Shown here: positions 25,900-34,390 of the stretch, piece after piece
How the letters are laid out: each line of letters starts with the position of its first letter
Numbering within the stretch: position 1 is the first letter of the stretch
NCBI GenBank assembly: GCA_003220225.1
Contig: QHRU01000035.1
Span: forward strand, 1-64,000
DNA: 64,000 nucleotides
Origin: Candidatus Rokuibacteriota bacterium
GTDB taxonomy: Bacteria > Methylomirabilota > Methylomirabilia > Rokubacteriales > CSP1-6
Direction of reading: 5' to 3'
The notes under the pieces: model-generated
Seen by the model: the letters and a program-made list of their open reading frames with translations, nothing else
What the model was told of the DNA's origin: nothing
Database searches by the model: none
Position numbers and translations under genes: made by a program

Positions 25900-28800
25900 T
25901 TACCGCGTGATCTCGAACTCGACGCGGCCGGTGCCCTCGCCCTCGACGGCGGGCGGGGCGGTCTGGGCGGCGAGGCGTCCGGCGTCCACGTCGCGGGCGG
26001 CGAGCGCGTCGCGCACCGCTAGCACCCGGCGCTGGGCGAGCGCCGCCTGCGCGGCGGCCGGCGCGCGATCCTGGGCGGCCAGCGCCGCGAGCAGCTCGTC
26101 GAGCGCGGCCGGCGGCTGGCGCTTGGGGAAGCGCCGCGTGAAGACCCGCAGCGCCTGCTCGCGCAGCGCCGCGTCGCTGTCGTCCTTGGTCCGCGTCCTC
26201 AGACGCTCGCGGAGCGCCTCGCGCTTGAGCGGCTCGACGTCGGCGAGCGTGAGGACGGGCCGGAGCTGCAGCCGGATCGCCGGCCTGTCGCGCAGGAACG
26301 TGCCGAGGCGGTCGAGGTGCTCGGCCATGCCGGCCGCCGGCGTGGCGGCACCGGGCGCGAAGGTGACGGGATTCACGCTGAGCGCCTCGATGCGCGAGTC
26401 CTCGGTGAAGAAGAGCCTCCCGATGGTCGTGAAGGGCAGCGCGACCAGCTTCACGGCGGCGCCGCGCAGCGCGCTCCAGATCGCGTCGCCGAGATCGAAC
26501 TGCGGCGACGACAGCCGGCCGTGCACCGGCAGCGAGAGCTCGACGTGGCCGTGGCGATCCTTGAGGAGCGAGACGAAGGTGTCGAGCGGGAGCCCGATCG
26601 GCCACTTGGGAGGCTTCGCGCAGCAGTCGCGCGGCTTGACGACCTCGAGTCCGTCGGCGCCGACGTCGTTGGTCGCCTCCAGCTCGTCGCCCTCGATGCG
26701 GTAGTGCGCGGCCAGCGTGATCGCGCCCTGAGGCGCCGTCCAGCCGAACAGGGTCCGGAGGTAGGCGTTGGTGCGTGGCGCGGCGTAACCGCCCAGCGTG
26801 AAGACGGCGTCGACGGCCAGCGGCGCGCCGACGGTGCCGAGATCCCCGCTGATCGAGAGCGGGGCGCTCGGGCCGAGCGTCGCGCGCAGCGCGGTGCGCG
26901 CCTTGTCGGTCGGTGTGTTGCCGAGCCCGACCATGGTGAGGTTCACCGCCGATAGCTCCTCGGCGAAGTCGGGGTCGGTGGCGTGATCCACGAACCGGCC
27001 GAAGCCGTCGGTGAGCGCGAGCGTGCCGAGCGAGAACCGCAGCGGCTCCGTCGGCTCACGCGGCCCCGGGTCACGGCTCGTCCTCGGCTTCGGCGCCGCC
27101 CGCGCGCGCGGCGTCAGCAGGTCGACGAGCGGAAAGCGTCCCGAAGTCTCGCGCTCGAAGAGCACCCACGGCTTCGCGATCTCCATGCGCGTGACGCGCA
27201 CGCCGCCGGGCCACTGCACGTCCACGCCCTCGGCGCGCGCGTGGTCCGCGGTCAGCAGCTGGCGGTTGGCGTCGCCGATCCCGAGCTCGTTGACGGCGGC
27301 GCTGCCGCGCAGCGAGAGCGCGAACGGATCGAACCGGGCGCTGATCTGCGCCTCGCCGTCGACGTTGCCGGTCACCCGGGCGCCGACCGGCAGGTAGGGC
27401 TGCGCCGGCGCGAGCGCCACGCCCATGAGCCTCACGCTCACGTCCATGCGCGAGGGATCGACCTGGAAGGTGCCGCGGCCCTCGAGGCGGCCGCCGCGCG
27501 GCATCGGCGTGGCGAGCGCGACCTCGGCGGGCATCTTGACCGGCCAGGTGAAATTGCGCATCTCGAGCCGCGTGCCGCGGACCTGGAAGCGCGCCGCCGG
27601 CTCGACCGAGTCGTCGACGATATTCGTGCCGCCGTCCTCGAACAGCGCGTGGCGGACCGCGACCTCCGGCCGGAGCCTGCGCCTGGCGGCCGGCGGCGGC
27701 TCCGGCGCGGCCGTGACCCGCGGCCGTGCCGTGAGCGCTGCGACGAGCGAGAGCTGGCCGCGCTCGTCGCGGTCGACGAGCGCCCACGGCTTGACCACGC
27801 GCACGTCGTCCACCGAGATCTGCGCCGGCGCGCGGTAGTCGATGCCCGTGGCGTCGATGCGTCCGACCGTCAGGAGCTGGCGGTCGCCGTCGACGAGCTC
27901 GGCGTCGCTCACGCCGAGATTGCCGCGCACCTGAACGGCCAAGGGGTCGAGGCGCCCCCGCACGTCCAGCTCGGCCTCGAGGCGACCTCGCACGCGGCCG
28001 CGGAACGGCAGGTACGGCTGCGCCTGCGCGACGTCCGCGTTCCTGGCGCGAACCTTGACGCGCACGACGCGCTGGTCCAGCTCGCCGTTGCCGGCCACCG
28101 TGAGCGTGCCGCCGCCGGCCAGCGTCGCCTCGAGCTCGATCTGCGCGGGGCCGCGCGCGGGCCAGCCCGCGTTCTTCACGCTGAGCCCGATCGCGCTCAC
28201 GCCGAGGCGCGCCGCCGGAGTGACCGTGGCGTCGACCAGCGTGAGCGCGCCGTCCTGAACGCGCAGCTCGCCGATGCTCACGTCTGCAGCCCGCGTACCC
28301 TCGGCGGGCACGGGCTCGCCGGCAGCGGCCTGGCGCGTGAAGAGGGCGCGCAGCGCGAGCGCCCCCGCGGCGTCGCGCTCCACGGTGGCCCAGGGCTTTC
28401 TGAGATTCAGGAATCCGACGGTGAGGCGCGACGGCCACTCGTAGTCGAGGCGGGTCGCGTCGAGGCGCTCGACGCCGATCGGCGGGTCGCCCGGCCGCGC
28501 CGGATCCGCGACGACCAGTCGCGTGGCTCCCACGGACCCGGTGACGCCCAGCCGCATCTTCTTGTTCTCGAGCGACGCCGTGACGCGCGCGTCCACGTCG
28601 GCGACGCCGCCGAGCGTCCCCGCGAGCCGCGCGTAGCGGTTCGCGAGGTCGACCGGCAGGCGGAGCGCGCGCACGCTGAGGTCGGTCCGGAGAGGATTGC
28701 TCACGATGGTGCCGCGCACGTCGAGGCTGCCGCCGCCGGGCAGGCCGCCGGTGAAGGCCACGCGGCCCGGACGGCGCGATGGCCACGCGAGGTCCTCGGT

Positions 28801-29787
28801 GACCAGCCGCGTGTTGCTGAAGGCGTAGCGGATCGGCGGGTCGTACATGGCCTCGACGACGGCGAGGTCGCCCTCGACCTCGGCGCGGCGGACGGAGAAG
28901 TCGCCGCCTTTGACGGCGAGGTCGTTGAGGGTGACCGTGATCTCGGGCGAGGTCGCGAAGTTGCCGTCCTGGCCGCGGCGCTGGAGCGCGACGTTGCGCA
29001 CGCGCGCGCCGGCGCTGACGCGCGTACCCTCGGTGGCGTCGTGGACGACGGTGACGCCGGCGGCGATGACGCCGCTCTCCGGCAGGACGGCCGCGTCGCC
29101 GGGGAGATAGAGCCGCAGGAGACCGAGGTCCACGTTGGCCGCGCTCACGTGTGCGGTCAGGTGGATCGGCGCCAGCCGGAAGTCCTCGACGCGCACGTAC
29201 AGCGGCGCGCCGGCGGCGACGCTCTTGAACTCGAGGCTGCCGCCGGCGTTCGTGGTGGACAGCGCGCGCCCGTCGACTTCGATGCGCTCCACGGCCCACG
29301 TGCGCGCCGGCTTCAGGGTGCGGTCCTCGAAGAACACGGTGCTGCCCGCGATGCGGAGGCGGTCGATGGTGATGGCGACGCGCGAGCGGGGCTCGGCGGG
29401 GCGCTCGAGCAGGTCGGCGATGTTGAGGCGCCCGGACGGAAGCCGGACCAGCCGGACGTCCGTGCCCCCAATCGCGAGGTCCTGGATCCAGACGTGCAGC
29501 CGCCACAGGGAGCGCCGATGGATGCGGCCCTCGATCCGGTCCACCTTCGCGAGGGTGCCCGGCCCCTCACGGTCGGCCACGCGGAGGCCGACGACGGCGA
29601 CATGCCCGCTCAAGATGTTGAGCTCGACGCGCTCGATGGTGACGCGCCGGCGGGTGAGGCTCTCCAGCCGCATGATGGCGGCGTGGCGGACGATCTCGGG
29701 AGCGAAGGACAAGACCGCCACGCCCACCGACGCGAGCGTGACGAAGACGATCAGGGCGATCAGCCAGACGGTGCGGCGTCGGATCAC
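25900..29787 (-). CDS. AsmA/DUF748-family membrane-anchored periplasmic protein
   Basis: A protein of 1295 residues from the GTG complementary to 29785-29787, which is preceded by GAAAGG. One N-terminal helix (RRTVWLIALIVFVTLASVGV) anchors a long periplasmic region. That region is built of repeated units such as IGELRVQDGALTLVDATVTP, DVRVVKPWALVDRDERGQLS and MEIAKPWVLFERETSGRFPL. The C-terminus carries the DUF748 end (ALSVNPVTFAPGAAT; LKREALRERLRT). AsmA-like proteins are bridge-forming lipid-transfer or outer-membrane-assembly factors; the exact role here is unknown. An alternative upstream ATG (29833) would add 15 residues. Confidence 0.8.
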   Translation of the reverse strand: MIRRRTVWLIALIVFVTLASVGVAVLSFAPEIVRHAAIMRLESLTRRRVTIERVELNILSGHVAVVGLRVADREGPGTLAKVDRIEGRIHRRSLWRLHVWIQDLAIGGTDVRLVRLPSGRLNIADLLERPAEPRSRVAITIDRLRIAGSTVFFEDRTLKPARTWAVERIEVDGRALSTTNAGGSLEFKSVAAGAPLYVRVEDFRLAPIHLTAHVSAANVDLGLLRLYLPGDAAVLPESGVIAAGVTVVHDATEGTRVSAGARVRNVALQRRGQDGNFATSPEITVTLNDLAVKGGDFSVRRAEVEGDLAVVEAMYDPPIRYAFSNTRLVTEDLAWPSRRPGRVAFTGGLPGGGSLDVRGTIVSNPLRTDLSVRALRLPVDLANRYARLAGTLGGVADVDARVTASLENKKMRLGVTGSVGATRLVVADPARPGDPPIGVERLDATRLDYEWPSRLTVGFLNLRKPWATVERDAAGALALRALFTRQAAAGEPVPAEGTRAADVSIGELRVQDGALTLVDATVTPAARLGVSAIGLSVKNAGWPARGPAQIELEATLAGGGTLTVAGNGELDQRVVRVKVRARNADVAQAQPYLPFRGRVRGRLEAELDVRGRLDPLAVQVRGNLGVSDAELVDGDRQLLTVGRIDATGIDYRAPAQISVDDVRVVKPWALVDRDERGQLSLVAALTARPRVTAAPEPPPAARRRLRPEVAVRHALFEDGGTNIVDDSVEPAARFQVRGTRLEMRNFTWPVKMPAEVALATPMPRGGRLEGRGTFQVDPSRMDVSVRLMGVALAPAQPYLPVGARVTGNVDGEAQISARFDPFALSLRGSAAVNELGIGDANRQLLTADHARAEGVDVQWPGGVRVTRMEIAKPWVLFERETSGRFPLVDLLTPRARAAPKPRTSRDPGPREPTEPLRFSLGTLALTDGFGRFVDHATDPDFAEELSAVNLTMVGLGNTPTDKARTALRATLGPSAPLSISGDLGTVGAPLAVDAVFTLGGYAAPRTNAYLRTLFGWTAPQGAITLAAHYRIEGDELEATNDVGADGLEVVKPRDCCAKPPKWPIGLPLDTFVSLLKDRHGHVELSLPVHGRLSSPQFDLGDAIWSALRGAAVKLVALPFTTIGRLFFTEDSRIEALSVNPVTFAPGAATPAAGMAEHLDRLGTFLRDRPAIRLQLRPVLTLADVEPLKREALRERLRTRTKDDSDAALREQALRVFTRRFPKRQPPAALDELLAALAAQDRAPAAAQAALAQRRVLAVRDALAARDVDAGRLAAQTAPPAVEGEGTGRVEFEITR

Positions 29788-29820
29788 GAGCGCGGCCTTT
29801 CGATCCCCAGCATACCGCGA

Positions 29821-29826
29821 TAGACT
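29821..29826 (+). promoter_or_regulatory. -10 box TAGACT of the GatC-like/amidase pair (leaderless)
   Basis: TAGACT ends 7 nt before the ATG at 29834, with no Shine-Dalgarno sequence. It lies in the divergent region with the DUF748 gene. Confidence 0.45.
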
Positions 29827-29833
29827 GCGCGCC

Positions 29834-30016
29834 ATGGACGCCGTATTCGATCTCGCGACGCTGCGCGGCGCTGCACGCGTCGCCGGCTTCACGTGGACCG
29901 ACGAGGAGCTGGAGGCCCTGCGGCCCGTGATCCAGGCCTCGCTGCGGCTCCTGGCCACCCTCGACACGCTGCCGCTCGACGCCGTCGAGCCGACCACGCA
30001 GTACCGGATCCTGTGA
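29834..30016 (+). CDS. GatC/AtzG-like small amidase partner
   Basis: A 60-residue protein (MDAVFDLATLRGAARVAGF...). The helical pattern with LRLLATLDTLPLDAVEPTTQ resembles GatC and AtzG, which wrap around an amidase subunit and stabilise it. Its stop overlaps the amidase GTG start (GTGA), so the two are expressed together. No gatB is present, which argues against tRNA amidation and for a small-molecule amidase complex. Confidence 0.65.
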   Translation: MDAVFDLATLRGAARVAGFTWTDEELEALRPVIQASLRLLATLDTLPLDAVEPTTQYRIL

Positions 30017-31431
30017 GCGCCGACCTCGCGTTCGCCCCGGTCGCCGACCTGGCGCGAATGATCGCGCGCAAGGAGGTGTCGCCGGTCGAGGTGGTGCGCG
30101 TGCACCTGGAGCGGATCGCGGCGCTGGACGCGACGCTCCGCGCGTACATCACCGTGTGCGACGAGGCCGCCCTGGCCGCCGCGCGCGCCGCGGAGAGCGC
30201 GCTGGCGGCGGGCCGGCCCGTCGGCGCGTTGCACGGCGTTCCGGTCGCCCTCAAGGATCTCTACGACACCGCGGGTGTGCGCACCACGGGCGGCTCGAAG
30301 ATCCTGGCCGACCGCGTGCCCGAGGCCGATGCGACCGTCGTCAGGCGGTTGAAGGAGGCGGGAGCGATCGTGCTGGGCAAGCTGCACATGGTGGAGTTCG
30401 CCTACGGGCCCGAAGGGCTCAACGCGCACCACGGCGCCCCGCGCAATCCGTGGGACGCCGCCGCCGCGCGGATGCCGGGCGGCTCGTCGTCGGGCTCGGG
30501 TGTCGCGGTCGCCGCGGGACTGGCGCCCGCCGCGCTCGGGTCGGACACGGGCGGCTCGATCCGTATTCCCGCCTCGCTCTGCGGGATCACCGGGCTCAAG
30601 CCGACGTACGGCCGCGTCAGTCGTGCCGGCGTGCTGCCGCTCGCGTGGTCGATGGACCACGTGGGGCCGATGACGCGCACCGTCGCCGACTCGGCGCTGC
30701 TGCTGCGCGTGATGGCCGGCTACGATCCGGCCGACGCCACGACGAGCGTGCTGCCCGTGCCCGACTATCTCGCGGCGCTCAGCGGCGACGTGAAGGGCCT
30801 GCGCGTGGGGCTGCTGCGCTCGTTCTTCCTCGAGTCGGCGACGCCGGAGGTCCGCGCGGCCGTCGAGACCGCGGCGAAGGCGCTGGAGAAGGCCGGGGCG
30901 ATCCTCGACGAGGTCGCGCTGCCCGCCGTCGCGCACGTGGGAGCCGCCTCGTACGCCGTGGTGGCGTCGGAGGCGCTCGCGTATCACACGGGCTGGCTGA
31001 AGTCGCGGCCCACCGACTACGATCCCGAGGTCCGCAAGCGCCTGCAGCTCGGCGCCTTCATCACGGGCGCGCATTACGTCCGCGGCCAGCAGGTGCGCGC
31101 GCTCGTGCGCAACGAGGTCGACGCGGCGTTGGCGCGACGCGACGTGCTGCTGGCGCCCGCCACGCCGCTGACCGCGCCGCGGCTCGACGAGCGGCAGACG
31201 ACGCTCGGCGACGGGCCGAGCGAGGTGCGCGGCGCGCTGATCCGCCTGACGCGGCCGTTCAACTTCTCGGGTCACCCCGCCTGCGCGGTGCCGTGCGGAT
31301 TCAGCACGGGCGGGCTGCCGATCGGCATGCAGCTCGTGGGACGGCCGTTCGACGAGGCGACCGTGCTGCGCGCGGCGGACGCGTACCAGCGCCTCACGGA
31401 TTGGCACACCCGACGCCCTGTGCTAGCGTGA
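30013..31431 (+). CDS. amidase-signature family amidase
   Basis: A 472-residue amidase-signature enzyme starting at the GTG that overlaps the GatC-like stop. The Ser-cisSer-Lys triad is visible: Lys in [12 protein letters not shown] (about residue 80), cis-Ser in [16 protein letters not shown] and nucleophile Ser in [16 protein letters not shown]. The downstream [13 protein letters not shown] is also typical. It hydrolyses an amide or ureide bond. The small GatC-like partner suggests an AtzE-like or related enzyme. The substrate is unknown. Confidence 0.9.
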   Translation: MSADLAFAPVADLARMIARKEVSPVEVVRVHLERIAALDATLRAYITVCDEAALAAARAAESALAAGRPVGALHGVPVALKDLYDTAGVRTTGGSKILADRVPEADATVVRRLKEAGAIVLGKLHMVEFAYGPEGLNAHHGAPRNPWDAAAARMPGGSSSGSGVAVAAGLAPAALGSDTGGSIRIPASLCGITGLKPTYGRVSRAGVLPLAWSMDHVGPMTRTVADSALLLRVMAGYDPADATTSVLPVPDYLAALSGDVKGLRVGLLRSFFLESATPEVRAAVETAAKALEKAGAILDEVALPAVAHVGAASYAVVASEALAYHTGWLKSRPTDYDPEVRKRLQLGAFITGAHYVRGQQVRALVRNEVDAALARRDVLLAPATPLTAPRLDERQTTLGDGPSEVRGALIRLTRPFNFSGHPACAVPCGFSTGGLPIGMQLVGRPFDEATVLRAADAYQRLTDWHTRRPVLA

Positions 31432-31450
31432 CCGGCCGGGAGGAGCGCGG

Positions 31451-31858
31451 ATGACGGATCCGAATCTCGAGCGGCGGCTGGCGGCGCTGGAGTCGCGCCT
31501 CGGACGGCTCGAACACCTGCTCGGCACGCTGAAGGCGGGCCTCGAGGACGCGCCGGCGCCGGGCGACACGAAGGCCGCCATCCAGGCGTGGGTCACCGAC
31601 TACGTCTCGCTGCGGCTGCAGCAGCTCGTGCCGGAGACGTGCGAGCATCCGGTGGACGAGGCGCCGGCGGCGGCGGCCGCGGGCCCGGTGCTGCCGGGCA
31701 CGCGCGTGCGCTGCACCGAGGAAGTCCTGCATCGGCTCGGACGGATCCCGATCCCGTTCGTTCGCCAGATGGTGACGCAGAAGGTGGCCGAGAGCGCGCG
31801 CGCCGAGAGCGTCGGCGTGGTCGACGTGACCTTCTTCGAGCGCGCCGCCACGTTCTGA
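31451..31858 (+). CDS. small protein with PCP_red-like C-terminal domain
   Basis: A 135-residue protein after a strong GGGAGGAG site. Residues 1-45 are a Leu-rich coiled coil (LERRLAALESRLGRLEHLLG). Residues about 85-132 (VRCTEEVLHRLGRIPIPFVR, then QMVTQKVAESARAESVGVVD) match the helical PCP_red domain found at the C-terminus of protochlorophyllide reductase subunit B and as stand-alone proteins in non-phototrophs. Its function outside phototrophy is not known. Confidence 0.65.
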   Translation: MTDPNLERRLAALESRLGRLEHLLGTLKAGLEDAPAPGDTKAAIQAWVTDYVSLRLQQLVPETCEHPVDEAPAAAAAGPVLPGTRVRCTEEVLHRLGRIPIPFVRQMVTQKVAESARAESVGVVDVTFFERAATF

Positions 31859-31885
31859 CAGTGCAAGCTTGCAGGGGAGGATCTC

Positions 31886-31936
31886 CTGAGCTACCAGCAC
31901 TGGCAGCAGCACGTGATGAGCGGCCCCAGCCTGTAG
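31886..31936 (+). other. 16-codon mini-ORF with strong ribosome binding site upstream of Smr gene
   Basis: AGGGGAGG (31873-31880) sits 5 nt before CTG (31886), which opens a 16-codon frame (SYQHWQQHVMSGPSL after the start) ending in TAG at 31934-31936. The stop is one base before the presumed CTG start of the Smr protein. This may be a translational coupling leader or a frameshift remnant. Confidence 0.3.
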
Positions 31937-31937
31937 C

Positions 31938-32210
31938 CTGAGCGACGACGACCCCGTCCGCCTCCCGATCGAAGATGCGCTCGACCTGCACTCCTTCCTG
32001 CCTCGCGACGTGCCCTCCGTGGTCGACGAATACCTCCGCGCGGCGCACGCGCGCGGCTTTCGCGAGGTGCGGCTGATCCACGGACGCGGCATCGGCGTGC
32101 AGCGGGCGATCGTGCAGTCGCTGCTGCGCGATCACCCGCTGGTGGCGGGCTTCGCCGACGCGCCCGAGGACCGTGGCGGCCGCGGGGCGACGGTGGTGAG
32201 GCTACGGTAG
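31938..32210 (+). CDS. Smr-domain protein, probable CTG start
   Basis: A frame encoding an almost pure Smr domain: ALDLHSFLPRDVPSVVDEYL with the LDLH motif, then EVRLIHGRGIGVQRAIVQSL with the HGxG motif, then FADAPEDRGGRGATVVRLR. Smr domains are nucleases or nucleic-acid-binding modules linked to ribosome rescue and recombination. The frame has no ATG, GTG or TTG before the essential LDLH. The first plausible start is CTG at 31938, coupled to the mini-ORF stop; GTG at 32010 would delete LDLH. The stop lies 2 bases from the end of the convergent small gene. Confidence 0.65.
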   Translation: MSDDDPVRLPIEDALDLHSFLPRDVPSVVDEYLRAAHARGFREVRLIHGRGIGVQRAIVQSLLRDHPLVAGFADAPEDRGGRGATVVRLR

Positions 32211-32212
32211 CG

Positions 32213-32389
32213 CTACGTCTTCGGCTTGCTGCCGAGGTGGCGGAAGAGGAAGTCCTCGTCCGCGGGCGAGAGGTCGAAGCGACGTGACGCCTCGTCCACC
32301 AGCTTCACCCGGTCGGCCTTCGGGTTGTCGTGCAGCTGGTCGTCGATCCACTGGATGGCCTGTTTGATCGGCGCCTCGCCCACGCTCAT
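32213..32389 (-). CDS. small acidic helical protein of unknown function
   Basis: A 58-residue ORF (MSVGEAPIKQAIQWIDDQLH...), preceded by AGGAGA, that ends FLFRHLGSKPKT. It is mostly helical and charged, with no Cys and no membrane segment. It follows the selenoprotein gene by 10 bases and is probably co-transcribed with it. I do not recognise the family. Confidence 0.6.
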   Translation of the reverse strand: MSVGEAPIKQAIQWIDDQLHDNPKADRVKLVDEASRRFDLSPADEDFLFRHLGSKPKT

Positions 32390-32399
32390 GGGACGTCTC

Positions 32400-32699
32400 C
32401 TATGATTTCTGCTCGCGTTCGAACGTGGTCTTCCACTCCTTGTTCTTGTCCTCGATGTCGGGGATGTACTTGATGGTGGACCAGGCGGCGCGCGCGCGCC
32501 CGCGCATCGCGTACATCAGGGTCTCGCTGATCTCGTCCTCGGTGGCGCCGGCTTGCTTCGCAGCCGCGAAGCGTCCGGGCACTCAGGAGGTGCAGCCGGC
32601 GGCGGCCATCGCGGCCAGCGCCACCAGCTGCATCGTCTTCGGATCCAGCGCGCCTTCGCGGTAGTAGAGCCCGGCGAACTCCTTCATTTCCTTGGCCAT
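32400..32699 (-). CDS. AhpD/carboxymuconolactone decarboxylase-family selenoprotein (CxxU)
   Basis: The ATG (complement of 32697-32699) after AGGAGG opens MAKEMKEFAGLYYREGALDP. The frame meets an in-frame TGA at 32583-32585 exactly at the second position of the family redox motif: G-C36-T-S-U39. Translation after it continues the family pattern (RFAAAKQAGATEDEISETLM) to a TAG at 32400, giving 99 residues. A 7-bp hairpin, GCTTCGC-GGCT-GCGAAGC, begins 10 nt after the TGA and has G at the start of its loop, as bacterial SECIS elements do. I read it as selenocysteine, not a pseudogene. The likely role is peroxide or thiol redox chemistry. Confidence 0.82.
32555..32572 (-). promoter_or_regulatory. 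SECIS-like hairpin of the CMD selenoprotein
   Basis: On the minus strand GCTTCGC pairs perfectly with GCGAAGC around a GGCT loop, starting 10 nt 3' of the UGA codon. Position and loop G match the minimal bacterial SECIS. Confidence 0.7.
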
Positions 32700-32728
32700 C
32701 GGGGACCTCCTGTGCGTGAGGTGCCGCC

Positions 32729-32734
32729 ATTATA
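32729..32734 (-). promoter_or_regulatory. -10 box TATAAT of the selenoprotein gene
   Basis: A perfect TATAAT on the minus strand, about 30 nt before the ATG, leaves space for the AGGAGG site. No clear -35 is seen. Confidence 0.5.
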
Positions 32735-32770
32735 CGTCCGGCCCCGCATCCCTTCCCCCGCCGCCCCGGG

Positions 32771-32830
32771 ATTGGCCGGTTTTGGCCCCAGCCAATTGGC
32801 ACTTGACGACGGCCGCTATGGGAAGAAAAT
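32771..32830 (+). promoter_or_regulatory. pdxR promoter region with ATTGGC/GCCAAT inverted repeat
   Basis: ATTGGC (32771-32776) and GCCAAT (32791-32796) form an inverted repeat with TTTTGGCC between its arms, next to a TTGACG (32803-32808) that could be a -35 for a weak GAAAAT (32825-32830). This is a plausible autoregulatory operator for the MocR-type protein encoded directly downstream. Confidence 0.4.
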
Positions 32831-32849
32831 GGCCTGGTAAGGAGGCCGC

Positions 32850-34367
32850 GTGCAGATCCCGCTCGACCGCGACAAGCCGGTGCCGCTGGCGCGACAGATC
32901 CAGGCCCACCTGGAACGGCTGATCACCGCGCGCCTGCTCGCGCCGGGCGTGAAGCTTCCGGCGACGCGCGAGCTGGCGCAGTCGCTCGGCGTGAACCGCG
33001 CGACGGTGGCCCTCGCGTATGAAGAGCTCGTCGCCGCGGGCTGGGCGCGCGCCCACGTCGGGCAGGGGACCTTCGTGGCGGGGCCGCCAGCCGGCGCGGC
33101 CGCGCCGGCGGCGCCACCGGCGGCTCGGCCCCTGAACTGGTCGGCGCTGCTGTCGCGGAGCGCGCGCATCGTGGAGAGCGATGGCGAGCGCGCCCGTGCC
33201 GCCGCTCCGGGCGCCGTCCGCGACGGCGTGATCTCGTTCGCGGGTGGCATGCCGGACAGCGGGCTCTTTCCGACCGACGCCTTCCGCCGCGCCCTCAACG
33301 AAGTCGTGCGCGAGGAGGGCGAGTCGCTGCTCCAGTACTACCCGGTCGGCGGCTATCCACCGCTGCGGCGGTATCTCGCCACCTACCTGCTGCGGTTCGG
33401 GCTCGAGGCGCGCGCCGAGGACATCTTGATCGTCAACGGCTCGCAGCAGGGCTTCGACCTCATCGCGCGCACGCTGCTGGATCCCGGCGACGCGGTCGCC
33501 ATCGAGCAGCCGACGTACCCGCGCGCCATGCAGGTGTTCCGCTCCTTCGGCGCCTCGCTGCTGGCGGTGGACCGGGACGCCGCCGGTCCGCGCGTCGACG
33601 CGTTCGAGCGGCTGCTCGAACGGCAGGTGCCGAAGTTCTTCTACTGCCAGCCCTGCGCGCACAATCCGACGGGGCTCACGATCCGCCGCGACGTCGCGGC
33701 GGGGCTGCTGGCGGCGGCGGCGCGACACCAGGTGCCGGTCGTCGAGGACGGCTTCGACGGCAGTCTCTACTATGGCGCGCGGCCGCCGGCGCCGCTGAAG
33801 GCCCTCGACCGCGACGGCGTGGTGGTCTACATCGGGACGTTCTCGAAGGTGCTGTTCCCCGGGCTGCGCCTCGGCTGGCTCGTGGCGCCGCCGCCGCTGG
33901 CCGAGCGCCTCCGCGCCGCCAAGCAGCTCGCGGACCTGCACACGAGCGCGCTCATCCAGGCGGCGGTCCACCGCTTCTGCGAGCGACGGCTGCTCGATCG
34001 CCACGTGGCCCGCATCGCCGCCGAGTATCGCCGGCGTCGCGACACGCTCGTGGCCGCGCTCAAGCGGCGAATGCCCGAGGACGTCACGTGGACCGAGCCC
34101 GAGGGCGGCTTCTCGCTGCTGGTGACGCTGCCGGCCGGGCTCGACGCGGGTGCGCTGCTGCCGCGGGCGCTCGAGCGCGGCGTGGCCTACACTCCGGGCG
34201 CGGCGTTCTGGGTGGACGACAGCGGCGAGCGGACGCTGCGGCTGTCGTTCTCGTCCGTGCCGGGCGGCAAGATCGACGAGGGCGTGCGGCGGCTCGGCGA
34301 GGTGGTGCGCGCGGCACGACGGCGTCCCGCGCATCCGGTCGAGCGCGTGGCCGCGCCAACGGTGTAA
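32850..34367 (+). CDS. pdxR: MocR/GntR-type PLP-dependent regulator, PdxR-like
   Basis: A 505-residue fusion. Residues about 5-75 are a GntR winged helix ([40 protein letters not shown]). Residues about 125-500 form a class I aminotransferase fold with the PLP site ([17 protein letters not shown]; Lys in FSK) and [10 protein letters not shown]. MocR regulators sense pyridoxal phosphate. With pdxS and pdxT immediately downstream, this one is best called PdxR, activator of vitamin B6 synthesis. It starts at a GTG with AAGGAGG. It is divergent from the selenoprotein gene. Confidence 0.88.
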   Translation: MQIPLDRDKPVPLARQIQAHLERLITARLLAPGVKLPATRELAQSLGVNRATVALAYEELVAAGWARAHVGQGTFVAGPPAGAAAPAAPPAARPLNWSALLSRSARIVESDGERARAAAPGAVRDGVISFAGGMPDSGLFPTDAFRRALNEVVREEGESLLQYYPVGGYPPLRRYLATYLLRFGLEARAEDILIVNGSQQGFDLIARTLLDPGDAVAIEQPTYPRAMQVFRSFGASLLAVDRDAAGPRVDAFERLLERQVPKFFYCQPCAHNPTGLTIRRDVAAGLLAAAARHQVPVVEDGFDGSLYYGARPPAPLKALDRDGVVVYIGTFSKVLFPGLRLGWLVAPPPLAERLRAAKQLADLHTSALIQAAVHRFCERRLLDRHVARIAAEYRRRRDTLVAALKRRMPEDVTWTEPEGGFSLLVTLPAGLDAGALLPRALERGVAYTPGAAFWVDDSGERTLRLSFSSVPGGKIDEGVRRLGEVVRAARRRPAHPVERVAAPTV

Positions 34368-34390
34368 CGCAGAATCCAAGGGGGCTTTTC

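Noticed and set aside
29893-30012. Longer amidase start upstream of 30013
   Set aside because: The upstream part overlaps the GatC-like gene in another frame, and the GTG at 30013 gives the usual GTGA coupling and the family N-terminus.
32583-32585. TGA in the CMD-family gene considered as evidence of a pseudogene
   Set aside because: The stop replaces a catalytic Cys exactly, the frame is intact afterwards and a SECIS-like hairpin is present.
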